Shown: piece after piece, positions 1-6,619 of the stretch
Layout of the letters: each line of letters opens with the position of its first letter
Position numbering within the stretch: the stretch's first letter is position 1
Assembly (NCBI GenBank): GCA_020634395.1
Contig: JACKBU010000038.1
Span: forward strand, 1 to 29,826
Origin: Ardenticatenaceae bacterium
GTDB taxonomy: Bacteria; Chloroflexota; Anaerolineae; Promineifilales; Promineifilaceae
DNA: 29,826 nt
Direction: 5' to 3'
Program-made: the position numbers and the translations under genes
The notes under the pieces: generated by a model
Told to the model about the DNA's origin: nothing
What the model saw: the letters and a program-made list of their open reading frames with translations, nothing else
Database searches by the model: none

Positions 1-320
1 ATGAGGACAGCGGCATTGACAGCAGCAGCGCCGTCGGCTGCTTCCCTGGCGGCGCGTCACCTTATGGGGTAGAGGAGATGGCGGGCAATGTGTGGGAGTG
101 GCTGCTCAGCAAGTACAAGGGATATGAATACCACGCCGATGATGGCCGGGAAGTGGTGGATGCGTCGGGCGACCGCCGTGTGCTGCGGGGTGGTTCTTTT
201 GTGAGTGACCCTACTGACATGCGCTGCGCGTTCCGCGGCAGGTACCGCGTTGACGACGTCAACTGGAACCTCGGGTTTCGTATCTGCGTTTCCCCATTTC
301 TCTCTCACTCTGGACGATGA
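1..320 (+). CDS. DGR target protein 1, C-terminal FGE-sulfatase-type domain (5' end outside window)
   Basis: The frame is open from the first base (codons begin at position 3) and ends at TGA 318-320. The visible 106 residues are the end of a formylglycine-generating-enzyme (FGE/SUMF1, C-type-lectin-like) fold: EEMAGNVWEW, then RVLRGGSF, then DMRCAFR and GFRICVS. They are almost identical to the end of the NACHT protein at 2274-5216, so the two are tandem paralogues. The stretch between RCA and GFR is the variable region, here reading FRGRYRVDDVNWNL. In known DGR targets this fold displays the variable residues on a ligand-binding face; binding rather than catalysis is inferred here. The upstream domains cannot be seen, so it is unknown whether this copy also carries a NACHT module. 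Confidence 0.85.
   Translation, partial: EDSGIDSSSAVGCFPGGASPYGVEEMAGNVWEWLLSKYKGYEYHADDGREVVDASGDRRVLRGGSFVSDPTDMRCAFRGRYRVDDVNWNLGFRICVSPFLSHSGR
218..293 (+). repeat. DGR variable repeat VR1
   Basis: This 76-bp segment aligns without gaps to the template repeat at 886-961. Every difference falls on a template adenine: for example TAC became TTC, the first AAC became GGC, and AGG became TGG later in the repeat. The last 21 bases (from GGGTTTCG to GTTTCC) are identical to the TR and correspond to the IMH (initiation of mutagenic homing) end. Beyond that the VR reads CCATTTCTCT where the TR reads ACATTTTTCC, the kind of IMH/IMH* difference that fixes direction in known DGRs. Confidence 0.93.
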
Positions 321-348
321 ACCCTCTGGACTCTGTTACTCTGAAGTA

Positions 349-409
349 GGCGGCGAAAGCCGCCACTCTGAACTCTGGCGGCGCAGCCGCCGCGCGCCGA
401 TAGGCGCGC
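349..409 (+). repeat. Three tandem hairpins downstream of VR1
   Basis: Three GC-rich stem-loops follow the first target's stop codon: GGCGGC-GAAA-GCCGCC (349-364), GGCGGC-GCA-GCCGCC (377-391) and GCGCGCC-GATA-GGCGCGC (392-409). The same array follows VR2 at 5245-5304 with only loop and edge changes. A hairpin/cruciform 3' of the VR is needed for efficient retrohoming in the Bordetella phage DGR, so a role as target-recognition structure is plausible; a terminator or mRNA-stability role is the alternative. There is no T-run after the third stem. Confidence 0.75.
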
Positions 410-430
410 ATGGCGTTTTGGGAGGTGATG

Positions 431-778
431 ATGTCTCGACAAGAAATGCCCATTTTCACCCGTACTTTTGATTTTCTCACCTGGCTGCTGCCGGTGACCA
501 ACAACTTTCCCACGGCGCAGCGCCATACCTTCACCCGCCGCTTGCTGGACGCCGCTTTCGATTTACGCGAGCGGCTGGAAGAAGCCAACCTGCGCTCCGG
601 CCCAGCGCGGCGAGAACGGCTGGCGCTGGCCGATGAAGCGCTGGCCAAAATTCGTCTTTATCTGCGGCTGGCCTACAGATGGAACTGGCTCTCTTCAGGG
701 CAATATGAACACGTGGCGGCGATGGTCGTAGAAATCGGCCGGCTGCTGGGCGGCTGGCAGAAAACAGTGGCTGGATAG
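431..778 (+). CDS. avd: Avd-type accessory variability protein of the DGR (four-helix bundle)
   Basis: A 115-aa helical protein that matches the Avd/S23-like four-helix-bundle family by motifs: PIFTRTFDFLTWLL near the N-terminus, NFPTAQRHTFTRRLLDAAFDL, LRLAYRWNWLSSGQYEHV and the ending EIGRLLGGWQK. Avd forms a pentameric basic barrel that binds the DGR reverse transcriptase and template RNA and is required for mutagenic homing. I chose ATG 431 because GGAGG at 421-425 sits five bases upstream; in-frame ATGs at 428 and 410 are possible. It lies between the first target gene and the TR, the usual position for avd, and is followed by about 440 bp of non-coding DNA holding the template. Confidence 0.9.
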   Translation: MSRQEMPIFTRTFDFLTWLLPVTNNFPTAQRHTFTRRLLDAAFDLRERLEEANLRSGPARRERLALADEALAKIRLYLRLAYRWNWLSSGQYEHVAAMVVEIGRLLGGWQKTVAG

Positions 779-852
779 TTGATAGTTGGGAGTGGGTAGT
801 GGGTAGTGATCAGCAAACTGGTGGATGGGAATAAGCAAAACCTGTTTTCTGA

Positions 853-872
853 CCACTGCCCATGGGCAGTGG
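853..872. repeat. 20-bp perfect palindrome 5' of the template repeat
   Basis: The ten bases CCACTGCCCA are followed directly by their reverse complement TGGGCAGTGG. The arms can be lengthened through GACC...GGTC if two G are bulged. It ends 13 bases before the TR core, so in the template RNA it would form a stem at the TR 5' boundary, and in DNA a cruciform or dimeric binding site. Confidence 0.8.
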
Positions 873-885
873 GGTCAGACCCGTC

Positions 886-961
886 CATGCGCTGCGCGTA
901 CCGCAACAGGAACAACGTTGACAACGACAACAGGAACAACGGGTTTCGTATCTGCGTTTCC
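886..961 (+). repeat. DGR template repeat TR
   Basis: Non-coding 76-bp template matching VR1 and VR2. Between 900 and 939 it carries 19 adenines arranged in twelve codons of the target frame: one TAC, seven AAC, two AGG and two GAC. AAC is the typical DGR codon because randomising both A reaches 15 amino acids and no stop codon. Fixed codons (CGC, GTT and the closing GGG TTT) hold the fold. By this codon set about 10^11 protein variants are reachable. Translated in the target frame it reads MRCAYRNRNNVDNDNRNNG, clearly an N-rich blank rather than a real protein. Confidence 0.95.
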
Positions 962-1168
962 ACATTTTTCCCTTTCCTCCCAAAATGGCCGGGCGGGGTG
1001 GGGGAACCTGCCCTTCCCGGTTGCGGGCGGTCCTGGGGTTACGCCCAGGCCAGAGAGAAATGGCGGGGTCTGTTCCCGGCCGCGCCGCGTAGCTGGCGGA
1101 AGCCGCTGCCGGCCGGGCACATAACAACGGTGGCGGCCCCTGGGGGCGACCTCTGGGTCGTCACATTT

Positions 1169-1207
1169 AAACCTGGCAGGCAGCCAGCCGGTTGGCCTGC
1201 CAGGTTT
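1169..1207 (+). promoter_or_regulatory. Strong hairpin immediately before the RT start codon
   Basis: A 13-bp perfect stem, AAACCTGGCAGGC (1169-1181) with GCCTGCCAGGTTT (1195-1207), encloses a 13-base loop that can itself pair partly. It ends eight bases before ATG 1216, so it covers the ribosome-binding region of the RT, which shows no free strong Shine-Dalgarno sequence. It could limit RT translation, protect the 3' end of the template RNA, or serve as a processing site. Only the stem is directly seen. Confidence 0.7.
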
Positions 1208-1215
1208 CCCGAACC

Positions 1216-2277
1216 ATGTATGCAGAACTGACAAGTTGGGATAATCTGCTGCGGGCCTATCACAAGGCGGCGAAGGGCAAACGGGGTAAGGGGAACGTGG
1301 CCCTGTTTGAACACCGCCTGGAAGAGAACCTGTTTCAGTTGGAGGATGAGCTGAGGACGCGGCAGTATCGGCCAGGCGGTTACGTTAGCTTTCACATCCA
1401 TGAACCCAAGACGCGGATCATCAGCGCCGCGCCGTTCCGCGACCGGGTGGTGCACCATGCCCTCTGCAACCGGATTGAACCTCTTTTTGAACGCAGTTTC
1501 ATCGCCGACAGTTATGCCAACCGCGTGGGGAAAGGCACGCACCGGGCCATCGCGCGCTGCCACCAGTTTGCCCGGCGTTACGCCTATTACTTGTCCTGTG
1601 ACATGCGCCAGTTCTTCCCCAGCCTAGACCACGCCATCCTGCGCCAGACACTCGGCTGCAAGATAACCGACGAGAACGTGCTGTGGTTGATTGATCAGAT
1701 TCTGGCCAGTGGGTTAGGTGTGCTGGACGAGGTGTATGAAATGATCTGGTTTTCGGGCGATGACTTGCTGGCGGCGTCCCGGCGACGCGGGCTGCCGATA
1801 GGGAACCTCACCAGCCAGTTTTGGGCCAACTGTTACCTGAACCCGTTGGACCACTTTATCAAACGTGAACTGCGCTGCCCGGCTTATGCGCGTTATGTGG
1901 ATGATGTGCTGCTGTTTAGCAATGATAAATCAACTTTGTGGACCTGGCGTGAGGCGATGGTGGCGCGTCTGGCGCGCTTGCGGCTGACCATTCATGCGCA
2001 GGCACAGCCACGGCCGGTGAACGAAGGGATTCCCTTTCTCGGTTTTGTCATTTACCCGGAACGGCGGCGGCTCAAGCGGCGTAAGGGCGTGTATTTCCAA
2101 CGGCGGCTACACCGTTTGGTGGCGGATTATGCGGATGGTATCATTTCGTTGGCGCAATTAACCGCCAGCGTGCAGGGCTGGATTACTCACGTCGGATATG
2201 GCAATACCATCGGGTTACGCAAAGCGGTGCTGACGCGCACCCGCATTCCGAAACAGCAAAGGCCGAGACTCTTATGA
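1216..2277 (+). CDS. DGR reverse transcriptase
   Basis: A 353-aa RT of the retron/group-II-intron-like DGR class. It copies the template RNA into adenine-mutagenised cDNA. Visible motifs are SCDMRQFFPSLD (first catalytic Asp, D129), the DGR-typical GLPIGNLTSQ at about 192-201 (an SQ signature where retroviral RTs have QG), the polymerase box YVDD at 227-230, and GIPFLGF at 271-277. No maturase or endonuclease domain follows, as usual for DGR RTs. The start at ATG 1216 gives the normal short N-terminus MYAELTSWDNLLRAYHKA; the frame is open farther upstream, but only inside the hairpin. Its TGA overlaps the next start as ATGA, so it is translationally coupled to the NACHT target. Confidence 0.95.
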   Translation: MYAELTSWDNLLRAYHKAAKGKRGKGNVALFEHRLEENLFQLEDELRTRQYRPGGYVSFHIHEPKTRIISAAPFRDRVVHHALCNRIEPLFERSFIADSYANRVGKGTHRAIARCHQFARRYAYYLSCDMRQFFPSLDHAILRQTLGCKITDENVLWLIDQILASGLGVLDEVYEMIWFSGDDLLAASRRRGLPIGNLTSQFWANCYLNPLDHFIKRELRCPAYARYVDDVLLFSNDKSTLWTWREAMVARLARLRLTIHAQAQPRPVNEGIPFLGFVIYPERRRLKRRKGVYFQRRLHRLVADYADGIISLAQLTASVQGWITHVGYGNTIGLRKAVLTRTRIPKQQRPRLL

Positions 2278-5216
2278 ACAAACGCACCTTCCTTATTGCT
2301 GCCCTTTTGATAGGCGTGCCTACCGTGATTCTCTTGCTCCTGAGCTGGCTGGTGCAGCCGCTGCTGCCGGCCCCCTGGAACAATATTCTTATCTTGCTTG
2401 GCATCGTGCTTGCCGCCGTGCTGGCGGCTTTGTCCGGGATAGCGGATACGGTGCAGTTGGCGAAATTGTTGGGTAAGGAAGAAGATCCGCTGGCGACAAC
2501 GGCTGGGGCATCGAATGTGCCGGTGAACGTGGTCATGGGAGACGTGACCATTCTGGGCGAGGCGGCCGCGGCCAGCTTGCTGGCGCGCTGGGGCAAGACG
2601 GGACAAAACTTGCAGAGCATTACGGAGCAATATTTACGCTACCTGATCAACCGCTACCGCTACCTGGAGTTTCAGGGGATGGGCGTGACAGATCGTATAC
2701 CGCTTAAGCTGGCGCTGCTGGAAATGTATATCCCCTTACAAGCGCGCATCGAAATGCCGGAGGGGGAGACGTGGTCACCAGAGGCCCGTGACCTGTATCT
2801 GGCGGGGCGGCGCATGCGTGATGTTAGCGAAGAAGAAGCGGAAGCGATTGGACGACAGATCAGCCAGCCGCAGCCGGTGTTGAATCTGCTGCAAGAAAAT
2901 GCCGGCCTGATCATCCTCGGCGACCCGGGCGCCGGCAAAACGACCTTCCTCAAATTCCTCACCCTCTGCCTGGCGGCGCAGCAAGACATTGGCCTGGGCC
3001 AGCGGTTGCCGGTTCTGCTACCGTTATCGGCGTATGCCAATGCCCTGGCGCAACAGCGCCGGCTGGCGCTGCCCGATTTTATTACCGCGTATTATCGGGA
3101 GATGTTGGGAGATGAACTGCCGGTAGGCGATCTGCTGGATGTGGCGCTGCGTGAAGGGCGGGCGCTGCTACTGCTGGATGGGTTGGACGAGGTGAAAGAG
3201 ACCGGACTGCGGCTGCAAGTGGTGGAGCGGGTGACGCAGTTTTTCAGCTTTAGCCAGCAGCAAGGTAACAAATTTGTCCTGACGAGCCGAATTGTGGGGT
3301 ATAAGGACGTGCGGCCCACAACCGATGGCTTGGCCGAATGTACCTTGATCGATTTCTCTGAGGAAGAGATTGAGCAGTTCATCAGTCGTTGGACAACCGC
3401 AATTGAGCGGGCAGCGCAGGAAGATCCACAACTGGCGGCGCGAAAGGCGCAGCAAGAGCGGGCTGATCTGCTGCACGCCGTCGCCAACAATCCGGGGGTG
3501 CGCCGCCTGGCCAGCAATCCGCTACTGCTGACCATTCTGGCTTTGATGAAGCGGCAAGGGGTGAACCTGCCCGAGCGCCGGGTACAGCTGTATGACCAGT
3601 ATGTCAAGACCTTGTTGAAACATTGGAATCTGGCACGCGGATTGGACAGCGGACAGGCGCGCGATCTGGATGAGGTGGAGACAATGAAGGTGTTAGGGCC
3701 GCTGGCGCTGTGGATGCATGAGACCAGTCCGGGCGTGGGGCTGGTCAAACAACACGACATGCAGCAGCAGCTGCGGCGGATCTTCCAGGAGCGGGGCGTG
3801 CCAGAGGCCGAGCAGGCGGCGAAGCTGCTTTTGCGGGATGCGCGGGACCACGCCAGCCTGTTGGTGGAGCGAGGGCAGGGCAGTTATGGCTTCATCCACC
3901 TGACCTTTCAGGAATATCTGGCGGCGGTAGGGGTGGCGGCCAAAGGCCAGCAAGGCATGCAGCCAGTCGTCGACATTCTGGCGGAACGACTGGATGACGA
4001 CAACTGGCACGAAGTGACGCTCCTGACCATAGGCTATCTGGGCATTGTACAGGGGCGCGATGAAGCGGCCGGGAGCGTGTTGGCCCTGTTGGTGGCGCAG
4101 CGGCCGGGCACGCCGGGGCAGGCGGAGGTTGTGGCCGGGGAGGCGGTGGCCGACGCCTGGCCGGGGGGGGTGACGCACAACTGCCGGGCAGAGGTGATTG
4201 CGGCGCTGTTGGCCGCCATGCGCGATGATGACCGGGTGAAGCCGGCGCAGCGAGCCAAGGCAGGGCAGGTACTGGCGCGCCTGGGCGACCCGCGCCCGGA
4301 GGTGCTGGATGTAGACGCGATGCAGTTCTGCTACGTGCCGCCCGGCCCCTTCTGGATGGGCAGCGATGATGGGGACAAGGATGAAAAGCCGCAGCACTGG
4401 GTGGAGATGCCGCAGCCTTACTGGCTAAGCCGTTTCCCGGTGACGAATGCGCAGTACGCGCTGTTTATGGCCGAAGGCGGTTACGTAACCGAGCGGTATT
4501 GGTCAGAAGCCAAAGAGCAGGGCGTGTGGGAGAAAGGCAAGGTAAAAGGGTATGCGGAAAGAGAACCGCGTAACCGGCCAGCCAGGTTTGGCCATCCCTT
4601 TGACTTACCCAATCATCCGGTGGTGGGGGTGGTGTGGTACGAGGCGCTGGCTTACACGCGCTGGCTGACGGAGCGCTGGCAGCCGTGGTTGCTGGAGAAG
4701 TGGGGCGTGCGGCTGCCGACAGAGGCGGAGTGGGAGAAGGGGGCGCGTGGCGGCGCGCAAATCCCGGCGCAGGCCGTAATCCAGCCCATCACTGCTCTGC
4801 GCGGCTATGCCGAAACGGTCATGCCGCTGCAAGAAAACCCGCGTAACCAGGCCGCCTACATCTGGGGCAGCGCGCCGGACGCCAATCGGGCGAACTACAA
4901 GGACAGCGGCATCGGCAGCAGCAGCGCCGTGGGCTGTTTTCCCGGCGGCGCGTCGCCTTATGGAATAGAGGAGATGGCGGGCAATGTGTGGGAGTGGCTG
5001 CTCAGCAAGTACAAGGGATATGAATACCGCGCCGATGATGGTCGGGAAGTGGTGGATGCGTCGGGCGACTCCCGTGTGCTGCGGGGGGGTGCTTTTTACA
5101 GTGGCCCTACCGACATGCGCTGCGCGTCCCGCCACGGGAGCTACGTTCGCGGCGGCTACGGGGGCGGCGGGTTTCGTATCTGCGTTTCCCCATTTCTCTC
5201 TCACTCTGGACGATGA
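2274..5216 (+). CDS. Membrane-anchored NACHT NTPase with C-terminal FGE-sulfatase domain, DGR target 2
   Basis: A 980-aa protein with four parts. Two hydrophobic segments (about 5-28 and 37-55) likely form a membrane hairpin. A linker follows, then a NACHT STAND ATPase: Walker A GDPGAGKTT (216-224), Walker B ALLLLDGLDE (297-306), FVLTSRIVGY as sensor region, and the closing helical motif FIHLTFQEYLAA near 540-552. Residues about 680-980 are an FGE-sulfatase/C-type-lectin-like domain beginning FCYVPPGPFWMGSDDG, with RLPTEAEWE, EEMAGNVWEW and GFRICVS, holding VR2. STAND NTPases are signal switches that oligomerise when a sensor domain binds a ligand, so a DGR-diversified sensor would give a receptor with changeable specificity. 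That function, possibly phage defence or self/non-self recognition, is inferred. No separate effector domain is visible; the membrane segments may be the output. Confidence 0.9.
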   Translation: MNKRTFLIAALLIGVPTVILLLLSWLVQPLLPAPWNNILILLGIVLAAVLAALSGIADTVQLAKLLGKEEDPLATTAGASNVPVNVVMGDVTILGEAAAASLLARWGKTGQNLQSITEQYLRYLINRYRYLEFQGMGVTDRIPLKLALLEMYIPLQARIEMPEGETWSPEARDLYLAGRRMRDVSEEEAEAIGRQISQPQPVLNLLQENAGLIILGDPGAGKTTFLKFLTLCLAAQQDIGLGQRLPVLLPLSAYANALAQQRRLALPDFITAYYREMLGDELPVGDLLDVALREGRALLLLDGLDEVKETGLRLQVVERVTQFFSFSQQQGNKFVLTSRIVGYKDVRPTTDGLAECTLIDFSEEEIEQFISRWTTAIERAAQEDPQLAARKAQQERADLLHAVANNPGVRRLASNPLLLTILALMKRQGVNLPERRVQLYDQYVKTLLKHWNLARGLDSGQARDLDEVETMKVLGPLALWMHETSPGVGLVKQHDMQQQLRRIFQERGVPEAEQAAKLLLRDARDHASLLVERGQGSYGFIHLTFQEYLAAVGVAAKGQQGMQPVVDILAERLDDDNWHEVTLLTIGYLGIVQGRDEAAGSVLALLVAQRPGTPGQAEVVAGEAVADAWPGGVTHNCRAEVIAALLAAMRDDDRVKPAQRAKAGQVLARLGDPRPEVLDVDAMQFCYVPPGPFWMGSDDGDKDEKPQHWVEMPQPYWLSRFPVTNAQYALFMAEGGYVTERYWSEAKEQGVWEKGKVKGYAEREPRNRPARFGHPFDLPNHPVVGVVWYEALAYTRWLTERWQPWLLEKWGVRLPTEAEWEKGARGGAQIPAQAVIQPITALRGYAETVMPLQENPRNQAAYIWGSAPDANRANYKDSGIGSSSAVGCFPGGASPYGIEEMAGNVWEWLLSKYKGYEYRADDGREVVDASGDSRVLRGGAFYSGPTDMRCASRHGSYVRGGYGGGGFRICVSPFLSHSGR
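5114..5189 (+). repeat. DGR variable repeat VR2
   Basis: This 76-bp segment in the last codons of the NACHT-FGE gene aligns gap-free with the TR. Nearly all differences are at template adenines, giving SRHGSYVRGGYGGG between RCA and GFR; most A changed to G, so it is glycine-rich. One change is not at an adenine: the template G at 920 is C here (GAC became CGC). The 21-bp IMH end is identical to VR1 and TR. Confidence 0.93.
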
Positions 5217-5244
5217 ACCCTCTGGACTCTGTTACTCTGAAATA

Positions 5245-5304
5245 GGCGGCGACAGCCGCCACTCTGAACTCTGGCGGCGCAGCCGCCGCGCGCCGATAGG
5301 CGCG
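5245..5304 (+). repeat. Three tandem hairpins downstream of VR2
   Basis: A second copy of the array seen after VR1: GGCGGC-GACA-GCCGCC (5245-5260), GGCGGC-GCA-GCCGCC (5273-5287) and CGCGCC-GATA-GGCGCG (5289-5304). Stems are kept while the first loop changed from GAAA to GACA, so structure is better conserved than loop sequence. The copied block runs from inside the target gene to about 5315, after which the two loci diverge. Confidence 0.75.
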
Positions 5305-5362
5305 AATGGTTTTTGAGGTAGGCCGTGTTTGGTCGCGCATGGGGCGGCAGGAATAGCGCCGG

Positions 5363-5386
5363 CGCCGTTTTTGGCGTTCTTTTTTC
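5363..5386 (+). terminator. Possible weak terminator after the DGR operon
   Basis: CGCC (5363-5366), loop GTTTTT, GGCG (5373-5376), then TTCTTTTTTC. The stem is only four base pairs, although the upstream GCGCCGGCGC could add structure. It lies where the DGR operon should end and before the integrase promoter. Confidence 0.35.
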
Positions 5387-5397
5387 AAAAACAAATA

Positions 5398-5447
5398 ACT
5401 TCCGATAAGTATTGTTTATTGGAAGTAATCGATTTTCGACGTACAAT
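5398..5447 (+). promoter_or_regulatory. Integrase promoter with overlapping operator-like inverted repeat
   Basis: A sigma-70-like promoter: TTGGAA (5419-5424), 17 bases, TACAAT (5442-5447). An 11-bp inverted repeat, ACTTCCGATAA (5398-5408) and TTATTGGAAGT (5416-5426, 10 of 11 pairs), covers the -35 box, as expected of a repressor operator. AGGAGGT at 5466-5472 is a near-ideal ribosome site seven bases before ATG 5480. The regulator is unknown; the recombinase itself or an excisionase binding here is an alternative. Confidence 0.55.
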
Positions 5448-5479
5448 GGGCACACCTAAACAAACAGGAGGTTAGACCC

Positions 5480-6619
5480 ATGCCCCAAAAAGATAAATCG
5501 TTATCGTTGAAATCGGGACGCGGCACGGCCGTTGCGCTGCCCTTAGATGTCGCCGAGCAAGCGAACGCGGCTGCGTCTGCACACCTGTTCGATGATTACC
5601 ACGCGCGTCGCGCCCCTCGCACCGTCGCTACCCAGCGCGCCGCCTTGCAGCTTTGGGTGACGTTCTTGCACCAGGTAGGCGCCGCCGACAGTCTGCTATC
5701 GTCGGCCGTGGACTGGGCTGAAGTGCAGGATATACGGCCGTTTGAGGAGTATGCTGAGGCTCAGGATATCCCCCTGCCCCTCGTCTGCGCGGCGTCTTAC
5801 TGCCAGCATGTCCCTACTGCCTGGGCGGGAGTGACGTGGGGTGTCGTTGATGGATTCGTGAAGTGGATGCTTACTCAGGGCTACAGCATCGCCAGCGTGA
5901 ACAACCGACTGGCGGCCGTGCGTGTGTACGTAAAGCTGGCTGCCAAGGCTGGCGCCATCTCCCTGGAAGAAAAAGTGCGCATCCTGGATGTGAGCGGGTA
6001 TGGCCAGACCGAGGGCAAGCGCGTGGACCAGCGCCGCGCCAAAACGCGCGTGGGCCACAAAAAGGAAGATGCCGTTGTGCTGACGGAGGAACAGGCACGG
6101 CGACTGAAACACAACCACCAGAACACCCCACAAGGTATTCGTGACCGGCTGCTGATCTGCTTGCTCCTGGATCTGGGTATCCGGGCAAGCGAAGCGGCCG
6201 GGCTAAACTGCGAAGACGTGAACGTGATGGCCGGCACCATTCGTGTCTACCGCATTAAGACCGATACGACAGACGTGATGGCTATGACATCAGATATCAC
6301 CCTGGCACTGTCGGCCTACCGGCCATACATGCGCCGTGGCCAACCGCTCCTGCGTAGCAGCCTGAAGAACGGCAAGCTGGCCAATCGTGGTCTGACGCCT
6401 AGGGCCATCGGCTATCGGGTGAAGGAGCTGGGTGCTACGGTTGTGGATGAATGGGATCTAAGCCCTCACGACCTGCGCCATACCTGGGCCACGCATGCGG
6501 CGAAGGAGACTAACCCCTTCATTCTTCGCGACGCCGGTGGCTGGTCTAACATGCAGACCCCCAGTCGGTACGTGGAGAAGAACAAAGTAGTTAACGAAGG
6601 TGTGAAGTTGCGATATTAA
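5480..6619 (+). CDS. Tyrosine recombinase/integrase
   Basis: A 379-aa phage-integrase-family recombinase. An N-terminal SAM-like core-binding domain (about 35-165) is followed by the catalytic domain with the expected residues: R235 in DLGIRASEAAGL, H330-x-x-R333 in SPHDLRHTWATHAA, W355 in GGWSN where the family has His/Trp, and the nucleophile Y364 in SRYVEK. All key residues are present, so it looks active. It joins DNA at short att sites through a 3'-phosphotyrosyl intermediate. A 16-bp sequence spanning codons 5-10 is repeated at 29577-29592, just past the phage genes, so it may integrate the 24-kb block to its right. It contains two copies of ACGGCCGT, unlike the DGR upstream. Confidence 0.92.
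   Translation: MPQKDKSLSLKSGRGTAVALPLDVAEQANAAASAHLFDDYHARRAPRTVATQRAALQLWVTFLHQVGAADSLLSSAVDWAEVQDIRPFEEYAEAQDIPLPLVCAASYCQHVPTAWAGVTWGVVDGFVKWMLTQGYSIASVNNRLAAVRVYVKLAAKAGAISLEEKVRILDVSGYGQTEGKRVDQRRAKTRVGHKKEDAVVLTEEQARRLKHNHQNTPQGIRDRLLICLLLDLGIRASEAAGLNCEDVNVMAGTIRVYRIKTDTTDVMAMTSDITLALSAYRPYMRRGQPLLRSSLKNGKLANRGLTPRAIGYRVKELGATVVDEWDLSPHDLRHTWATHAAKETNPFILRDAGGWSNMQTPSRYVEKNKVVNEGVKLRY
5494..5509 (+). repeat. 16-bp direct repeat, copy 1 (candidate attL core)
   Basis: TAAATCGTTATCGTTG is identical at 29577-29592. This copy lies inside the first codons of the integrase gene. A 16-bp identity is expected roughly 0.1 times by chance in a window of this size, so the two locations, rather than the length alone, make it notable. 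Confidence 0.45.

Larger units (their letters stand above)
779..1215 (+). ncRNA. Avd-RT spacer, probable structured DGR template RNA
   Basis: About 440 bases without a convincing gene separate avd from the RT. The stretch holds the short tandem AGTGGGT repeats (about 790-808), a 20-bp palindrome (853-872), the template repeat (886-961), a small stem CGACC-TCTG-GGTCG near 1148-1161, and a 13-bp stem directly before the RT start (1169-1207). In the Bordetella DGR the template RNA extends beyond the TR into flanking structured sequence that binds RT-Avd and primes cDNA synthesis. That this whole stretch acts as such an RNA is inference from position and structure; its ends are unknown. Confidence 0.5.

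Noticed and set aside
779..1215. CRISPR array or tRNA in the DGR spacer
   Set aside because: The repeats here are one palindrome and short AGTGGGT tandem units, with no regular spacers and no cloverleaf. No CRISPR or tRNA was recognised anywhere in the window.
806..1231. Long plus-strand frame through the template repeat and up to the RT
   Set aside because: It covers the TR, whose AAC-rich translation is a template for mutation, and then runs through GC-rich structured spacer. No ribosome site or family features; typical of the non-coding DGR spacer.
3092..3760. 222-codon minus-strand frame opposite the NACHT domain
   Set aside because: Antisense to a well-supported domain; its Ser/Arg/Cys-rich translation has no motifs. 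It is a shadow of GC-rich coding sequence.
5480..6619. Integrase as part of the DGR machinery
   Set aside because: DGRs home through RT, Avd and IMH without a recombinase. This gene has its own promoter and operator, and carries the ACGGCCGT palindrome that the DGR lacks.
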